From NCBI RefSeq assembly GCF_016863175.1, contig NZ_BOOJ01000057.1, forward strand, positions 1-64,000: 64,000 nucleotides of DNA, in the 5' to 3' direction. Under the pieces are notes generated by a model. That model ran no database searches and was not told the origin of the DNA. It saw nothing but the letters and a program-made list of their open reading frames with translations. The translations under genes were made by a program, and so were the position numbers. Origin of the DNA: Paraplanobispora siamensis. GTDB taxonomy: Bacteria; Actinomycetota; Actinomycetes; Streptosporangiales; Streptosporangiaceae. Positions 1 to 8,022 of the stretch are shown piece after piece (position 1 is the first letter of the stretch; every line of letters starts with the position of its first letter).

Positions 1-245
1 GGGTGATCCCTGCCCGTCCCGGACGGAAGGAACCCGCCGGTCCGGCCGGGACCCCGCGCACGCCGAGCCCGCCGATCCCTCTGCGGGCTTGCGTACGCGG
101 GGTCTTTGGTCCCTCATGCGCACGACCGTCGGCCCCTTCATCCGCGCGGCGGCGGGCGGAAGGCTGGAGGTGACCGTCAGGCGGCCGGACCGGCCTCCGG
201 CGCCGGCCGCCCGAAGAGCACAGGCGGACAAGGAGATGAGTTCCC
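1..245. other. Non-coding leader region upstream of the flavodoxin
   Basis: I see no convincing gene in these first 245 bases. Open frames here are shadows produced by high GC. The stretch holds one palindromic DosR-like element at 100-113 and the AAGGAG ribosome site of the flavodoxin at about 231-236. The start of the window truncates whatever lies upstream. Confidence 0.5.
100..113. promoter_or_regulatory. DosR/OsdR-like box upstream of flavodoxin
   Basis: The sequence GGGTCTTTGGTCCC fits the pattern GGGNCNNNNGNCCC exactly. That pattern is the core of the mycobacterial DosR (DevR) box. It lies 132 nt before the flavodoxin start. One match alone would be weak in DNA this rich in G and C; support comes from similar elements in other intergenic regions up to 17 kb. 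Confidence 0.45.
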
Positions 246-776
246 ATGCGCGCGCTCGTGGTCTACGAATCGATGTTCGGCAACACCCAGACGATCGCCC
301 AGGCCATCGCCGACGGCCTGGCCACCCGGATGGACGTGGAGCTGGTCGAGGTCGGCGCCGCCCCGGCGGCCGTTCCCGACGGGGTGGACCTGCTCGTGGT
401 GGGCGGGCCCACGCACGCCTTCGGCATGAGCCGGGCCAACACCCGCAAGTCCGCCGCCGAGCAGGCGACCTCCGGCCTGGTGTCGAAGGGGCAGGGGATG
501 CGAGAGTGGCTGTCCGCCCTGAGCGGCCACGCCCCCGATGTGAGCGCCGCGGCGTTCGACACCCGCTTCAAGAACCCCTGGCTGCCCGGCTCGGCCCGGC
601 GCGGCGCCGAGAAACTCCTGCGCAGGAAGGGCCTGCCCGTCCTCACCGGCTCGCAGAGCTTCTACGTCTCCGGCACTCCCGGGCCGCTGCTCGAGGGCGA
701 GATCGAACGCGCCCGCTCCTGGGGCGTGTCGCTGGCCGCGATGCGGGAGCCCGGCGAGCGGCGGCCCGCCGTGTGA
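246..776 (+). CDS. Flavodoxin family protein
   Basis: This 176-residue protein is a flavodoxin-like FMN electron carrier or FMN-binding sensor. The phosphate-binding loop ESMFGNTQ lies near residues 8-15 and is followed by an amphipathic helix. A hydrophobic beta strand and the VVGGPTHAFG loop (about residues 51-60) match the second FMN-binding loop. The start is supported by AAGGAG about ten bases upstream. The protein is cytosolic. Its redox partner is unknown. A DosR-like box upstream and the adjacent stress genes suggest a role under low oxygen, which is inference. Confidence 0.85.
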   Translation: MRALVVYESMFGNTQTIAQAIADGLATRMDVELVEVGAAPAAVPDGVDLLVVGGPTHAFGMSRANTRKSAAEQATSGLVSKGQGMREWLSALSGHAPDVSAAAFDTRFKNPWLPGSARRGAEKLLRRKGLPVLTGSQSFYVSGTPGPLLEGEIERARSWGVSLAAMREPGERRPAV

Positions 777-820
777 CCGAAAACAGCCGATCGTACGGAT
801 AGGCGGAAAGGACGTCTGCC

Positions 821-1705
821 GTGAACGTGATCCGCACCCGGGCGCTGACCAAGCGCTACGGCAAGACACTCGCCCTGGACGGCCTGGACCTGGAGGTGCC
901 GGGACCGGCCGTCTTCGGCTATCTGGGGCCCAACGGCGCGGGCAAGACGACGACCATCCGGCTGCTGGCCGGGCTGCTGCGGGCCACCTCGGGACACGCG
1001 GAGGTGCTCGGCCTCGACATCGGCCGCGACCGCGACCGGGCACAGCGCCGGATCGGTTACCTGCCCGGCCAGTTCACCGCCTACCCCGACCTCACCGGCG
1101 ACCAGTACCTGCGCTATCTGGCCGGGCTGCGCGGCGGTGTCGGCGGGAAGGCCGTGGCCGGTCTGGCCGAGCGCTTCGATGTGGACCTGTCCCGCCGCAT
1201 CGGCGGCCTGTCCCACGGCAACCGGCAGAAGATCGGGCTGATCCAGGCGTTCATGCACGAACCCGAACTGCTGATCCTGGACGAGCCCACCATCGGCCTG
1301 GACCCGCTCATGCAGCGCGAGTTCCTGGCGCTGGTGCGCGAGACCCGCGACGCGGGACGGACGGTGTTCCTGTCCTCGCACATCCTCGACGAGGTCGAGG
1401 CCGTCGCCGACACGGTCGCCATCCTGCGCCGGGGCCATCTGGTGGTCGTGCGGCCGGTGGGGGAGCTGAAGGCCCAGGCGGTACGGCGCATGGAGCTCGT
1501 CTTCGCCGGAGAACCCCCGCTCGCCGAGGCCGAGAAGGCCGACGGGGTGCGCGAGGCGACGGCCGACGGCTCCCGCCTGCACCTGGTGGTCGAGGGCTCG
1601 ACCGCCGAGCTGCTGCGGGTGGCGGCGCCGTACGGGATCGAGAGCGTCGTCACCCACGAGCCCGACCTGGAAGAGATCTTCATGACTTACTACGAGGAGC
1701 GGTGA
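821..1705 (+). CDS. ABC-2 type exporter, ATP-binding protein
   Basis: This 294-residue ABC ATPase starts at GTG after a GGAAAGG ribosome site. Walker A (GPNGAGKTT, about residues 37-45), a signature-type LSHGNRQK and Walker B LLILDEPT are all present. The order and the C-terminal extension after the D-loop match the CcmA/DrrA-like exporter group. The stop codon overlaps the start of the permease gene, so the two are translationally coupled and form one two-gene exporter. The substrate cannot be read from sequence; drug, lipid or antibiotic export are common for this group. Confidence 0.9.
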   Translation: MNVIRTRALTKRYGKTLALDGLDLEVPGPAVFGYLGPNGAGKTTTIRLLAGLLRATSGHAEVLGLDIGRDRDRAQRRIGYLPGQFTAYPDLTGDQYLRYLAGLRGGVGGKAVAGLAERFDVDLSRRIGGLSHGNRQKIGLIQAFMHEPELLILDEPTIGLDPLMQREFLALVRETRDAGRTVFLSSHILDEVEAVADTVAILRRGHLVVVRPVGELKAQAVRRMELVFAGEPPLAEAEKADGVREATADGSRLHLVVEGSTAELLRVAAPYGIESVVTHEPDLEEIFMTYYEER

Positions 1706-2499
1706 TGTTCCACAACGTCTTCCTCAAGAGCCTGCGCGACCAGCGCCGCGCCCTGCTGGGCTGGAGTGCGAGCCTGGCCGTCCTCGTGATCGTGATGGGA
1801 GCGATCTTCCCGCTCATGCGGGACATGGCCGACCTGGACAAGCTGATGGCGAGCTATCCCGAGGCGTTCAAGGAGCTGTTCAACATCGAGGCGATGACCA
1901 CCGGGGTGGGCTTCATGAACGCCGAGCTGTTCAGCGCCCTGCTGCCCGCCCTGTTCATCGTCCTGGGCATCGGTCGCGGCGCCCGCCTGGTCGCCGGTGA
2001 GGAGGAGGCGGGCACGCTGGAGACGCTGCTGGTGACCCCGCTCTCGCCGGTCCGGCTGCTGCTGCAGCAGGCCGCCGTGCTGGCGGTCACGGTGATCGCG
2101 CTGGGCGCCGTGCTCTTCGTCTCGATGTCGGCCGCCTCGGCGCTCTTCGACATGGACATCGGCGTCGCCGAGGCGGCCACCGGCGCGTTGTCGATGACGC
2201 TGCTCGGCATCGAGTACGGCTGGCTGGCGCTGGCGGTGGGCGCCGTGACGGGCCGCCGGACGGTGGCCGTCGCCGTGGCCACGGTGATGGCCTTCGCCGG
2301 GTACGTGCTCTACGTCGCGGGCGAGTTCGTCGACGCGCTCGAACCCTGGCGGCCGATCTCCCCCTTCCACCAGGCGCTGGAGGGCGGGCCGCTGGGCGCG
2401 GGGCTGCCGGTCTCCTACGTCTGGATGGTCATCGTGCCGGTGGTGCTCCTCGCCGCGGCCCTGCCCGTGTTCGACCGCCGGGACATCGCGACCGCCTGA
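1705..2499 (+). CDS. ABC-2 type exporter, permease
   Basis: This protein of about 264 residues has roughly six hydrophobic segments (near residues 20-38, 75-92, 118-145, 155-180, 190-212 and 240-258). Between the second and third lies the cytoplasmic GEEEAGTLETLL motif typical of ABC-2 permeases, which contacts the ATPase. The ATG at 1705 has GAGGAG five bases upstream and overlaps the ATPase stop by one base; a GTG three bases earlier is also possible. Its 3' end overlaps the convergent GH65 gene by about 85 bases. Confidence 0.88.
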   Translation: MFHNVFLKSLRDQRRALLGWSASLAVLVIVMGAIFPLMRDMADLDKLMASYPEAFKELFNIEAMTTGVGFMNAELFSALLPALFIVLGIGRGARLVAGEEEAGTLETLLVTPLSPVRLLLQQAAVLAVTVIALGAVLFVSMSAASALFDMDIGVAEAATGALSMTLLGIEYGWLALAVGAVTGRRTVAVAVATVMAFAGYVLYVAGEFVDALEPWRPISPFHQALEGGPLGAGLPVSYVWMVIVPVVLLAAALPVFDRRDIATA

Positions 2500-4853
2500 C
2501 CGGGATACCCGAAGACGCGTACGGCGCCGCGCTCGAGATCGGCGGCCTGGCCGTACACGGTGACGTTCAGATGCTCGGGACCGTCGTCGCCGCGGGTGAC
2601 CCGCACCCCGCCGGGTTCCACGTCGATGGACAGCCAGGCGCCGCGGACCCGGATCGGCAGGGCCAGAGTGGTGAGCCGGGCGGGCAGCAGCGGGCTCAGC
2701 CGCACCCCGTCGGGGCCGGCCTCCAGCCCGAGATAGCAGCGCTGCACCAGGTCCAGGGTGCCGGCCATGGCGCCCAGGTGCACGCCTTCGGCGGTGGTGC
2801 CGCCCTGCACGTCGTCGATGTCGCAGGACAGGGCCTCGGTGAAGAACCGCCAGGAGCGCGCCCGGTCCGAGCGGGCCAGCACCCAGGCGTGCACGACGGC
2901 GCTCAGCGTGGAGCCGTGGCAGGTGCGCGCCAGGTAATGGCCGACCGTGCGCGGGATCAGGTCCGGCTCCGTCCGGTAGCCGAGCCGGTCGAGGATCTCC
3001 CCGAGCTCGTCGGCGGTGAGCAGGTAGAACAGCATGAGCACGTCGGCCTGCTTGGAGGCGCGGTAGCGGTTGGGGCTGTCGCCCCCGGCCTCCAGCGCCC
3101 GGTCCAGACGGCGCACGCCCCGATAGCGCTCCCAGTCCAGCTCCAGCAGGTCCGCGTACCCGGTGAACTGGCTGATTACCCCGTCGTGGAAGTCGATCCG
3201 CATCCGGCGGGTGATGTCGTCCCAGCGCTCCAGCTCCCGGTCGGTGAGCGCGAGCCTCGACGCCAGCGCCTGCCGCTCGTGCTCGGGCAGCAGCGCCAGG
3301 GCCTGGCGGGCGCGCAGCAGCAGCCAGACCGTCATGACGTTGGTGTAGGCGCTGTTGTCCAGGCCGGGGGAGGCCGCGCCGGGGTAGGACTCGTGATACT
3401 CGTCGGGCCCCATGACGCCGTGGATCTCGTAGCGGCCCGACACCGGATCGGGGACGGCCAGCGAGGCGAAGAAGCGGGCGATCTCCACCAGGAGCTCCGC
3501 CCCGCACTCCACGAGGAACTCGATGTCGCCGGTCACCGAGTGGTACTGCCAGGTGTTGTAGGCGATCGCCAGCCCGACGTGCCGCTGCAGGTGCGAGTGG
3601 TCGGGCAGCCAGTGTCCGGAGATCGGGTTGAGGTGCAGCGTCTGGGTCTGCTCGGTGCCGTCGCTGCCGCTCTGCCAGGGGAACATGGCGCCGGCGAACC
3701 CCGCCTCGCGCGCGGCCGCCCTGGCCTCGGGCAGGCGGCGCCACCGATAGCGCAGCAGGCCGCGGGAGATCTCCGGGAAGCGCATGGTGAGCCAGGGCAG
3801 CACGAACAGCTCGTCCCAGAACACGTGCCCCCGGTAGGCCTCGCCGTGCAGGCCGCGCGCGGGCACGCCCGCGTCCAGGTCGGCGGTGTGCGGGGAGAGC
3901 GTCTGCAGCAGATGGAACACGTGCAGGTGGACGACGCGCCCCACCTGCGGGCCGTTCACGTCGAGACGGGCGCGGCGCCACAGGCCGTCCCAGGCGGTCC
4001 GGTGCCGGTCGAGCAGCTCGCCGAAACCGGGCGCGCGCCGTACCGCGCGGATCGCGGCCGAGGGGGCGTCGGCGATCGCGCGGTCGCGGGAGGTCACCAG
4101 AGCGACGATCTTCGTGAACGTCGCCGGTCGTCCCTGCCGCAGGTCGAGCACGTGCCGTTCGGCGATCCACCCGGTCCCGCCGCCGACCCGGCGCCGGGCC
4201 GAGGAGGTCTCCACCCGGGCGGCCAGGGCGACGGTGATCTCCGAGGTCCGGGTCCTGACCGACAGCCAGGTGATCCCGTCGTGCGCGCCGGTGACGTGCC
4301 CGGTGAGATGGGCGCCGTTCAGGTCGTGATAGCGCCTGACCCCCCGGTTCGTCACCCGGCCGTCCAGCGCGGAGCGCACGCGCAGCGGCCCCGACCAGTT
4401 CTCGGCGATGAAGACGGTCTCCAGCGCGGCCAGATGGGGGTCGGCCATGGACACCAGACGGCGCTGCCGGACCGCGGTGACGCGGCCGTGCTCGTCACGG
4501 AAGCGGAACCTGCGGTGCAGCACGCCGTGGCGCAGGTCCAGCTCCTGGCGGTAGTCCAGCAGCTGCGCCTCCTCCGGCCGGAACCAGGCGCAGCCGGGGG
4601 CGGCGAAGGACAGCGGCAGCCAGTTGGGCAGGTTGACGATGTCCTCGTTGCTCACGGTGCGACCGCCCACGGCTGAGTCCAGCAGGTCGAAGCAGCCGGC
4701 CGCGTAGGTTCCGGGATAGTGCACGCCGTCGGCCCCGGACTCGGGCGCGGCTCCCCGGGTGGCGATGTAGCCGTTGCCCAGCGTGCACAGCGCCTCGCGC
4801 AGCCCCTCGGCCGCCGGATCGAAGCCCTTGTAGACCAATGTCCAGGCCGTCAT
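2415..4853 (-). CDS. Glycoside hydrolase family 65 disaccharide phosphorylase
   Basis: This 812-residue protein belongs to the GH65 phosphorylases (maltose, trehalose and kojibiose phosphorylases), which split alpha-glucosides with phosphate to give beta-glucose-1-phosphate. The catalytic acid is the Glu of MGPDEYHE, and KQADVL and the STLSAVVHA region are typical of the phosphate-binding site. The exact disaccharide cannot be assigned. The start overlaps the stop of the upstream beta-phosphoglucomutase-like gene by four bases, so substrate splitting and conversion of its product are co-expressed. The C-terminal 30 residues are basic and may be extra. Confidence 0.9.
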   Translation of the reverse strand: MTAWTLVYKGFDPAAEGLREALCTLGNGYIATRGAAPESGADGVHYPGTYAAGCFDLLDSAVGGRTVSNEDIVNLPNWLPLSFAAPGCAWFRPEEAQLLDYRQELDLRHGVLHRRFRFRDEHGRVTAVRQRRLVSMADPHLAALETVFIAENWSGPLRVRSALDGRVTNRGVRRYHDLNGAHLTGHVTGAHDGITWLSVRTRTSEITVALAARVETSSARRRVGGGTGWIAERHVLDLRQGRPATFTKIVALVTSRDRAIADAPSAAIRAVRRAPGFGELLDRHRTAWDGLWRRARLDVNGPQVGRVVHLHVFHLLQTLSPHTADLDAGVPARGLHGEAYRGHVFWDELFVLPWLTMRFPEISRGLLRYRWRRLPEARAAAREAGFAGAMFPWQSGSDGTEQTQTLHLNPISGHWLPDHSHLQRHVGLAIAYNTWQYHSVTGDIEFLVECGAELLVEIARFFASLAVPDPVSGRYEIHGVMGPDEYHESYPGAASPGLDNSAYTNVMTVWLLLRARQALALLPEHERQALASRLALTDRELERWDDITRRMRIDFHDGVISQFTGYADLLELDWERYRGVRRLDRALEAGGDSPNRYRASKQADVLMLFYLLTADELGEILDRLGYRTEPDLIPRTVGHYLARTCHGSTLSAVVHAWVLARSDRARSWRFFTEALSCDIDDVQGGTTAEGVHLGAMAGTLDLVQRCYLGLEAGPDGVRLSPLLPARLTTLALPIRVRGAWLSIDVEPGGVRVTRGDDGPEHLNVTVYGQAADLERGAVRVFGYPGQAVAMSRRSNTGRAAARSTTGTMTIQT

Positions 4854-5611
4854 GGCGCACCGGCCGGTATGCGCCCTCTGACGGTCACCTCGCTCAGGTC
4901 GGTCACCACGACGTCCGCCCCGTGCTCGCGCAGCGGCACGGCCAGGCCCGTACGGTCGACCCCGATGACCAGGCCGAAACCGCCCCGCCGGCCGGCCTCG
5001 ACCCCGGGCAGCGCGTCCTCCGCGACCGCCGTGCGGCCCACGGGCGTCTCCAGGCGGCGGGCGGCCTCCAGGAACAGCGCAGGATCGGGTTTGCCGGGCA
5101 GGCCGAGGCGGTCGGCGTCGTTGCCGTCGACGAGGACGTCGAACAGCTTCATGGCCCCGGCCGCGGTCACCACCGTGCGGCAGTTGCGGCTGGCCGAGAC
5201 CACGGCGGTACGGCAGCCGCGGCGGCGCAGCTCGTGCAGCAGGGCCACGGTGTCGGGGAAGGCGGCCACGCCGTACCGCGCGACCTGCTCGGCGAACAGC
5301 CGGTCCTTGGCGGTGCCCAGGCCGTGCACGGTCAGCGCGTCCGGCGGATCGTCCGGCCCGCCCTCGGGCAGGGTGAGGTCACGCGAGGCCAGGAAGGTGC
5401 GCACGCCGTCCAGCCGGGGCCGGCCGTCGACGTGGCGCAGGTAGTCGTCGCGGACGTCGAAGGGCGCCGACCGGCCCCGCAGGAATTGGTCGAACACGTG
5501 CTTCCACGCCGCCGCGTGCACGCGTGCGGTGTCGGTGACCACACCATCGGTGTCGAAGACGACGGCGCTGATCAGCCCCAGATCGATGATCGGTGATAAC
5601 GGCTCGTCCAT
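4850..5611 (-). CDS. HAD-family beta-phosphoglucomutase-like protein
   Basis: This 253-residue HAD hydrolase has motif I FDTDGVV, in which the second Asp replaces the usual DxDGV arrangement by one Thr, motif II VVSAS, a motif III Lys in GLPGKPDP and motif IV AVAEDALPGVEAG. Together with the coupled GH65 gene, this supports isomerisation of beta-glucose-1-phosphate to glucose-6-phosphate. The ATG at 5611 is preferred over an upstream start at 5746 because the family begins just before motif I. It is divergent from the DUF1918-USP operon. Confidence 0.87.
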   Translation of the reverse strand: MDEPLSPIIDLGLISAVVFDTDGVVTDTARVHAAAWKHVFDQFLRGRSAPFDVRDDYLRHVDGRPRLDGVRTFLASRDLTLPEGGPDDPPDALTVHGLGTAKDRLFAEQVARYGVAAFPDTVALLHELRRRGCRTAVVSASRNCRTVVTAAGAMKLFDVLVDGNDADRLGLPGKPDPALFLEAARRLETPVGRTAVAEDALPGVEAGRRGGFGLVIGVDRTGLAVPLREHGADVVVTDLSEVTVRGRIPAGAP

Positions 5612-5646
5612 GCCTTCAGTGTCGGCCCAGGACCGGCCGGTGGGAA

Positions 5647-5660
5647 CGGCCGAAGGTCCC
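5647..5660. promoter_or_regulatory. Degenerate DosR-like box (one mismatch)
   Basis: CGGCCGAAGGTCCC differs from GGGNCNNNNGNCCC only at its first base. It is 36 nt upstream of the HAD start on the minus strand, in the divergent intergenic region shared with the DUF1918-USP operon. Confidence 0.3.
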
Positions 5661-5726
5661 GGGGAGTGGAGGCGCAGGCCTCTACGGAGGTCCGCCGCGG
5701 CCCACGCTCGCCGGAGCGCGGCACAA

Positions 5727-5740
5727 GGGTCTTTGTACCC
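5727..5740. promoter_or_regulatory. Degenerate DosR-like box (one mismatch)
   Basis: GGGTCTTTGTACCC has one mismatch (T for G at position ten) and shares the first nine bases with the box at 100-113. It is 116 nt before the DUF1918 start. Confidence 0.35.
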
Positions 5741-5856
5741 GCACATCCCCCTACGGTCGCCTCTGCGACAGCTCCGCGACCGGCTGAAGGATGGAGGCGA
5801 GATGAGGAAGGCGGAGCGGCCGGGCGGCGGATGACGACCGGGGAGAGGAGCCCGCG

Positions 5857-6105
5857 ATGAAGGCGGCGGTAGGCGACAGGCTGTTCGTCGAGGGTACCCG
5901 CGGGGACGACGTCCGGCGGATCGGCGTGATCATGGAGTTGCGTCACCCCGACGGCTCCCCGCCCTACGTGGTGCGCTGGGTGGACGACGGGCACGAGAGC
6001 CTCGTGTTCCCCGGACCCGACGCCCGCGTGGTGACCAAGGAAGAGCGGGACGCCTCGTTTCGCGATCCCGTGGACGACCCGAGCCCCTGGAGGAGAACGT
6101 CATGA
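5857..6105 (+). CDS. DUF1918 domain protein
   Basis: This 82-residue protein matches the DUF1918 pattern: an N-terminal KAAVGDRLFVEG strand, then GVIMELRHPDGSPPYVVRW and a VFPGPDARVV ending. The fold is a small SH3-like barrel and its function is unknown. Its start follows GGAGAGGAG. The stop overlaps the start of the universal stress protein gene by four bases, so the two are translated together. DUF1918 genes are often found beside stress proteins in actinobacteria. Confidence 0.85.
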   Translation: MKAAVGDRLFVEGTRGDDVRRIGVIMELRHPDGSPPYVVRWVDDGHESLVFPGPDARVVTKEERDASFRDPVDDPSPWRRTS

Positions 6106-6962
6106 TCATGGTGGGAGTGGACGGGTCGCAGGCCGCGCTGGAGGCGGTCGGCTGGGCGGTGCGCGAGGCCCGGCTGCGCGGCACGCGGCTGCGCGTCGTG
6201 CACATCATGCCGGCCTGGGCCTTCGAGATGCCCGAGGACGCCCCGCACGCCGACGTGGGCCGGTGGATGCGCCGCGGCGCAGCCGAGATGCTGGACGCCG
6301 GGACGGCGCGGGCCCGCGCGGAGGATCCCTCGGTCGAGGTGGAGTCACGGCTGCTCCCGGGCGATCCGCGGCTCGGCCTGATCCAGGCCGCCAAGGAGGC
6401 GGACCTGCTGGTGGTCGGCAGCCACGGGCGGGGCGGCTTCATGGGCATGCTGGTGGGCTCGGTGGCGCTGGGCGTGTGCGGGCACACCACCTGCCCGGTG
6501 GCCGTGGTCCGTTCCGCGCCCGCCGAGCAGGACGGGCCGGTGGTGGTCGGGATCGACGGCTCATCCGCCGGGGCGGGCGCCCTGGCCTTCGCCTTCGCCG
6601 AGGCCGCGGCGCGCGGGGTCGAGCTGCGGGCGGTCCACGCCTGGAGCGGTCCCCTCGTCGAGGGCGTGCCCGGCCTGCTCACGCCTGCGGAGGAACGGGA
6701 GGGCGGCGAGCAGCGGGTGCTGGCCGAGGCCCTGGCCGGCTGGGGCGAGCACTACCCGGACGTCAAGGTCGTCGCGCAGGCCGTCAACGGCCACCCGGTC
6801 GAGGTGCTCAAGGGCGCCTCCACGGGAGCGGGCCTGCTGGTCGTGGGATCGCGCGGACGAGGTGAGCTGACCGGTCTGCTGCTCGGCTCGGTCAGCCACT
6901 CGCTGCTGCACCACGCGCCCTGCCCCCTGGTGGTCGCCCCGCCGAGGCGACCGTCGCGGTGA
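6102..6962 (+). CDS. Tandem-domain universal stress protein
   Basis: This 286-residue protein has two UspA domains. Each ends in an ATP-binding loop of the G-x2-G-x9-G(S/T) type: GSHGRGGF with GSV near residues 107-122, and GSRGRGEL with GSV near 249-265. This is the ATP-binding Rv2623-like class; several members in mycobacteria belong to the DosR regulon. It is cytosolic and is probably a nucleotide-responsive regulator of growth arrest. It overlaps DUF1918 and is followed 30 bases later by gpsA. Confidence 0.93.
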   Translation: MIMVGVDGSQAALEAVGWAVREARLRGTRLRVVHIMPAWAFEMPEDAPHADVGRWMRRGAAEMLDAGTARARAEDPSVEVESRLLPGDPRLGLIQAAKEADLLVVGSHGRGGFMGMLVGSVALGVCGHTTCPVAVVRSAPAEQDGPVVVGIDGSSAGAGALAFAFAEAAARGVELRAVHAWSGPLVEGVPGLLTPAEEREGGEQRVLAEALAGWGEHYPDVKVVAQAVNGHPVEVLKGASTGAGLLVVGSRGRGELTGLLLGSVSHSLLHHAPCPLVVAPPRRPSR

Positions 6963-6992
6963 TCTCCGTTTCCGGAAGGGAGGGACCGGGTC

Positions 6993-7988
6993 ATGAAGGT
7001 CACGGTCGTCGGGGCCGGTTCCTGGGGGACCACGGTGGCGTCACTGGTGGCCAAGCGCCATGACGCCACAGTGTGGGCCCGCGAGCCCGGCCTCGCGGAA
7101 CAGATCAACGACGGGCACGTCAATCCGCTGTACCTCGAAGGCTTCTCCCTGCCGGAGCGGCTGGCGGCCACGGACGACCTCAAGGCCGCCGCGGAGACGG
7201 CGCAGCTGCTCATCGTCGCGGTGCCCTCCCACGGGTTCCGCGACGTGCTGCGCCGGGCCTGTCCCCACGTCCCGCCCTGGATCCCGGTGATCAGCCTGGC
7301 CAAGGGGCTGGAGCAGGGGACGCTGCTGCGGATGACCGAGATCATCCGGGAGCTGCTGCCGGGGCACCCGGCCGCGGCGCTGACCGGGCCCAACCTGGCC
7401 AAGGAGATCCTCTCCGGCAAGGCGGCGGCGACCGTCGTGGCCACCGAGGACCTCACGGTCGCCGCCGCACTGCAGGAGGTGCTGCACCGGGGGATGCTCC
7501 GGGTGTACGTCAACCACGACGTGACCGGTTGCGAGCTCGGCGGCGCGCTCAAGAACGTCGTGGCGATCGCGGCCGGGATGGCCGAGGGCCTCGGCGTGGG
7601 GGACAACACCCGCGCCGCGGTCATCACCCGGGGCCTGGCGGAGATCACCCAGCTGGGCACGGCGATGGGCGGCGAGAGCGTCACCTTCGCCGGGCTCACC
7701 GGCATGGGCGATCTGCTGGCCACGTGCATGAGCCCGCAGAGCCGCAACCGGTACGTCGGAGAGCAGCTGGGACGGGGCCGCAGTCTCGAAGACGTCCTCG
7801 GCACGATGCGCTCGGTCGCCGAGGGCGTCAGGACCGCCGGGGTGGCCGTCGAGCTCGGCGACCGGCACGGGCTGCCCCTGCCGATCTGCCGCACGATCCA
7901 GCACGTCATCGAGGGAAAGATCTCCGCACGCGACGCGTACGACGGACTGCGCAACATTCCGGCGGGACACGAGGCCGACCCCTGGTGA
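6993..7988 (+). CDS. gpsA: NAD(P)H-dependent glycerol-3-phosphate dehydrogenase
   Basis: This 331-residue enzyme reduces dihydroxyacetone phosphate to sn-glycerol-3-phosphate, the backbone for phospholipids and triacylglycerol. The Rossmann motif VVGAGSWGTT is at the N terminus, LTGPNLAKEI is in mid-protein, and the catalytic Lys lies in ELGGALKNVVAIAAG. A GGAAGGGAGG ribosome site precedes the ATG. It sits between a stress protein and a WS/DGAT acyltransferase. This suggests supply of glycerol-3-phosphate for storage-lipid synthesis in this cluster. It may be a second, specialised copy. Confidence 0.93.
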   Translation: MKVTVVGAGSWGTTVASLVAKRHDATVWAREPGLAEQINDGHVNPLYLEGFSLPERLAATDDLKAAAETAQLLIVAVPSHGFRDVLRRACPHVPPWIPVISLAKGLEQGTLLRMTEIIRELLPGHPAAALTGPNLAKEILSGKAAATVVATEDLTVAAALQEVLHRGMLRVYVNHDVTGCELGGALKNVVAIAAGMAEGLGVGDNTRAAVITRGLAEITQLGTAMGGESVTFAGLTGMGDLLATCMSPQSRNRYVGEQLGRGRSLEDVLGTMRSVAEGVRTAGVAVELGDRHGLPLPICRTIQHVIEGKISARDAYDGLRNIPAGHEADPW

Positions 7989-8022
7989 ACCGCCGTCCCT
8001 GAGGCTTCTCCGGGAGGAGACG

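Noticed and set aside
1690-4170. Long minus-strand frame (826 codons) opposite the exporter and GH65 genes
   Set aside because: It overlaps well supported genes in other frames, is Arg/Pro/Ala-rich with no recognisable domain, and is expected from high third-position GC.
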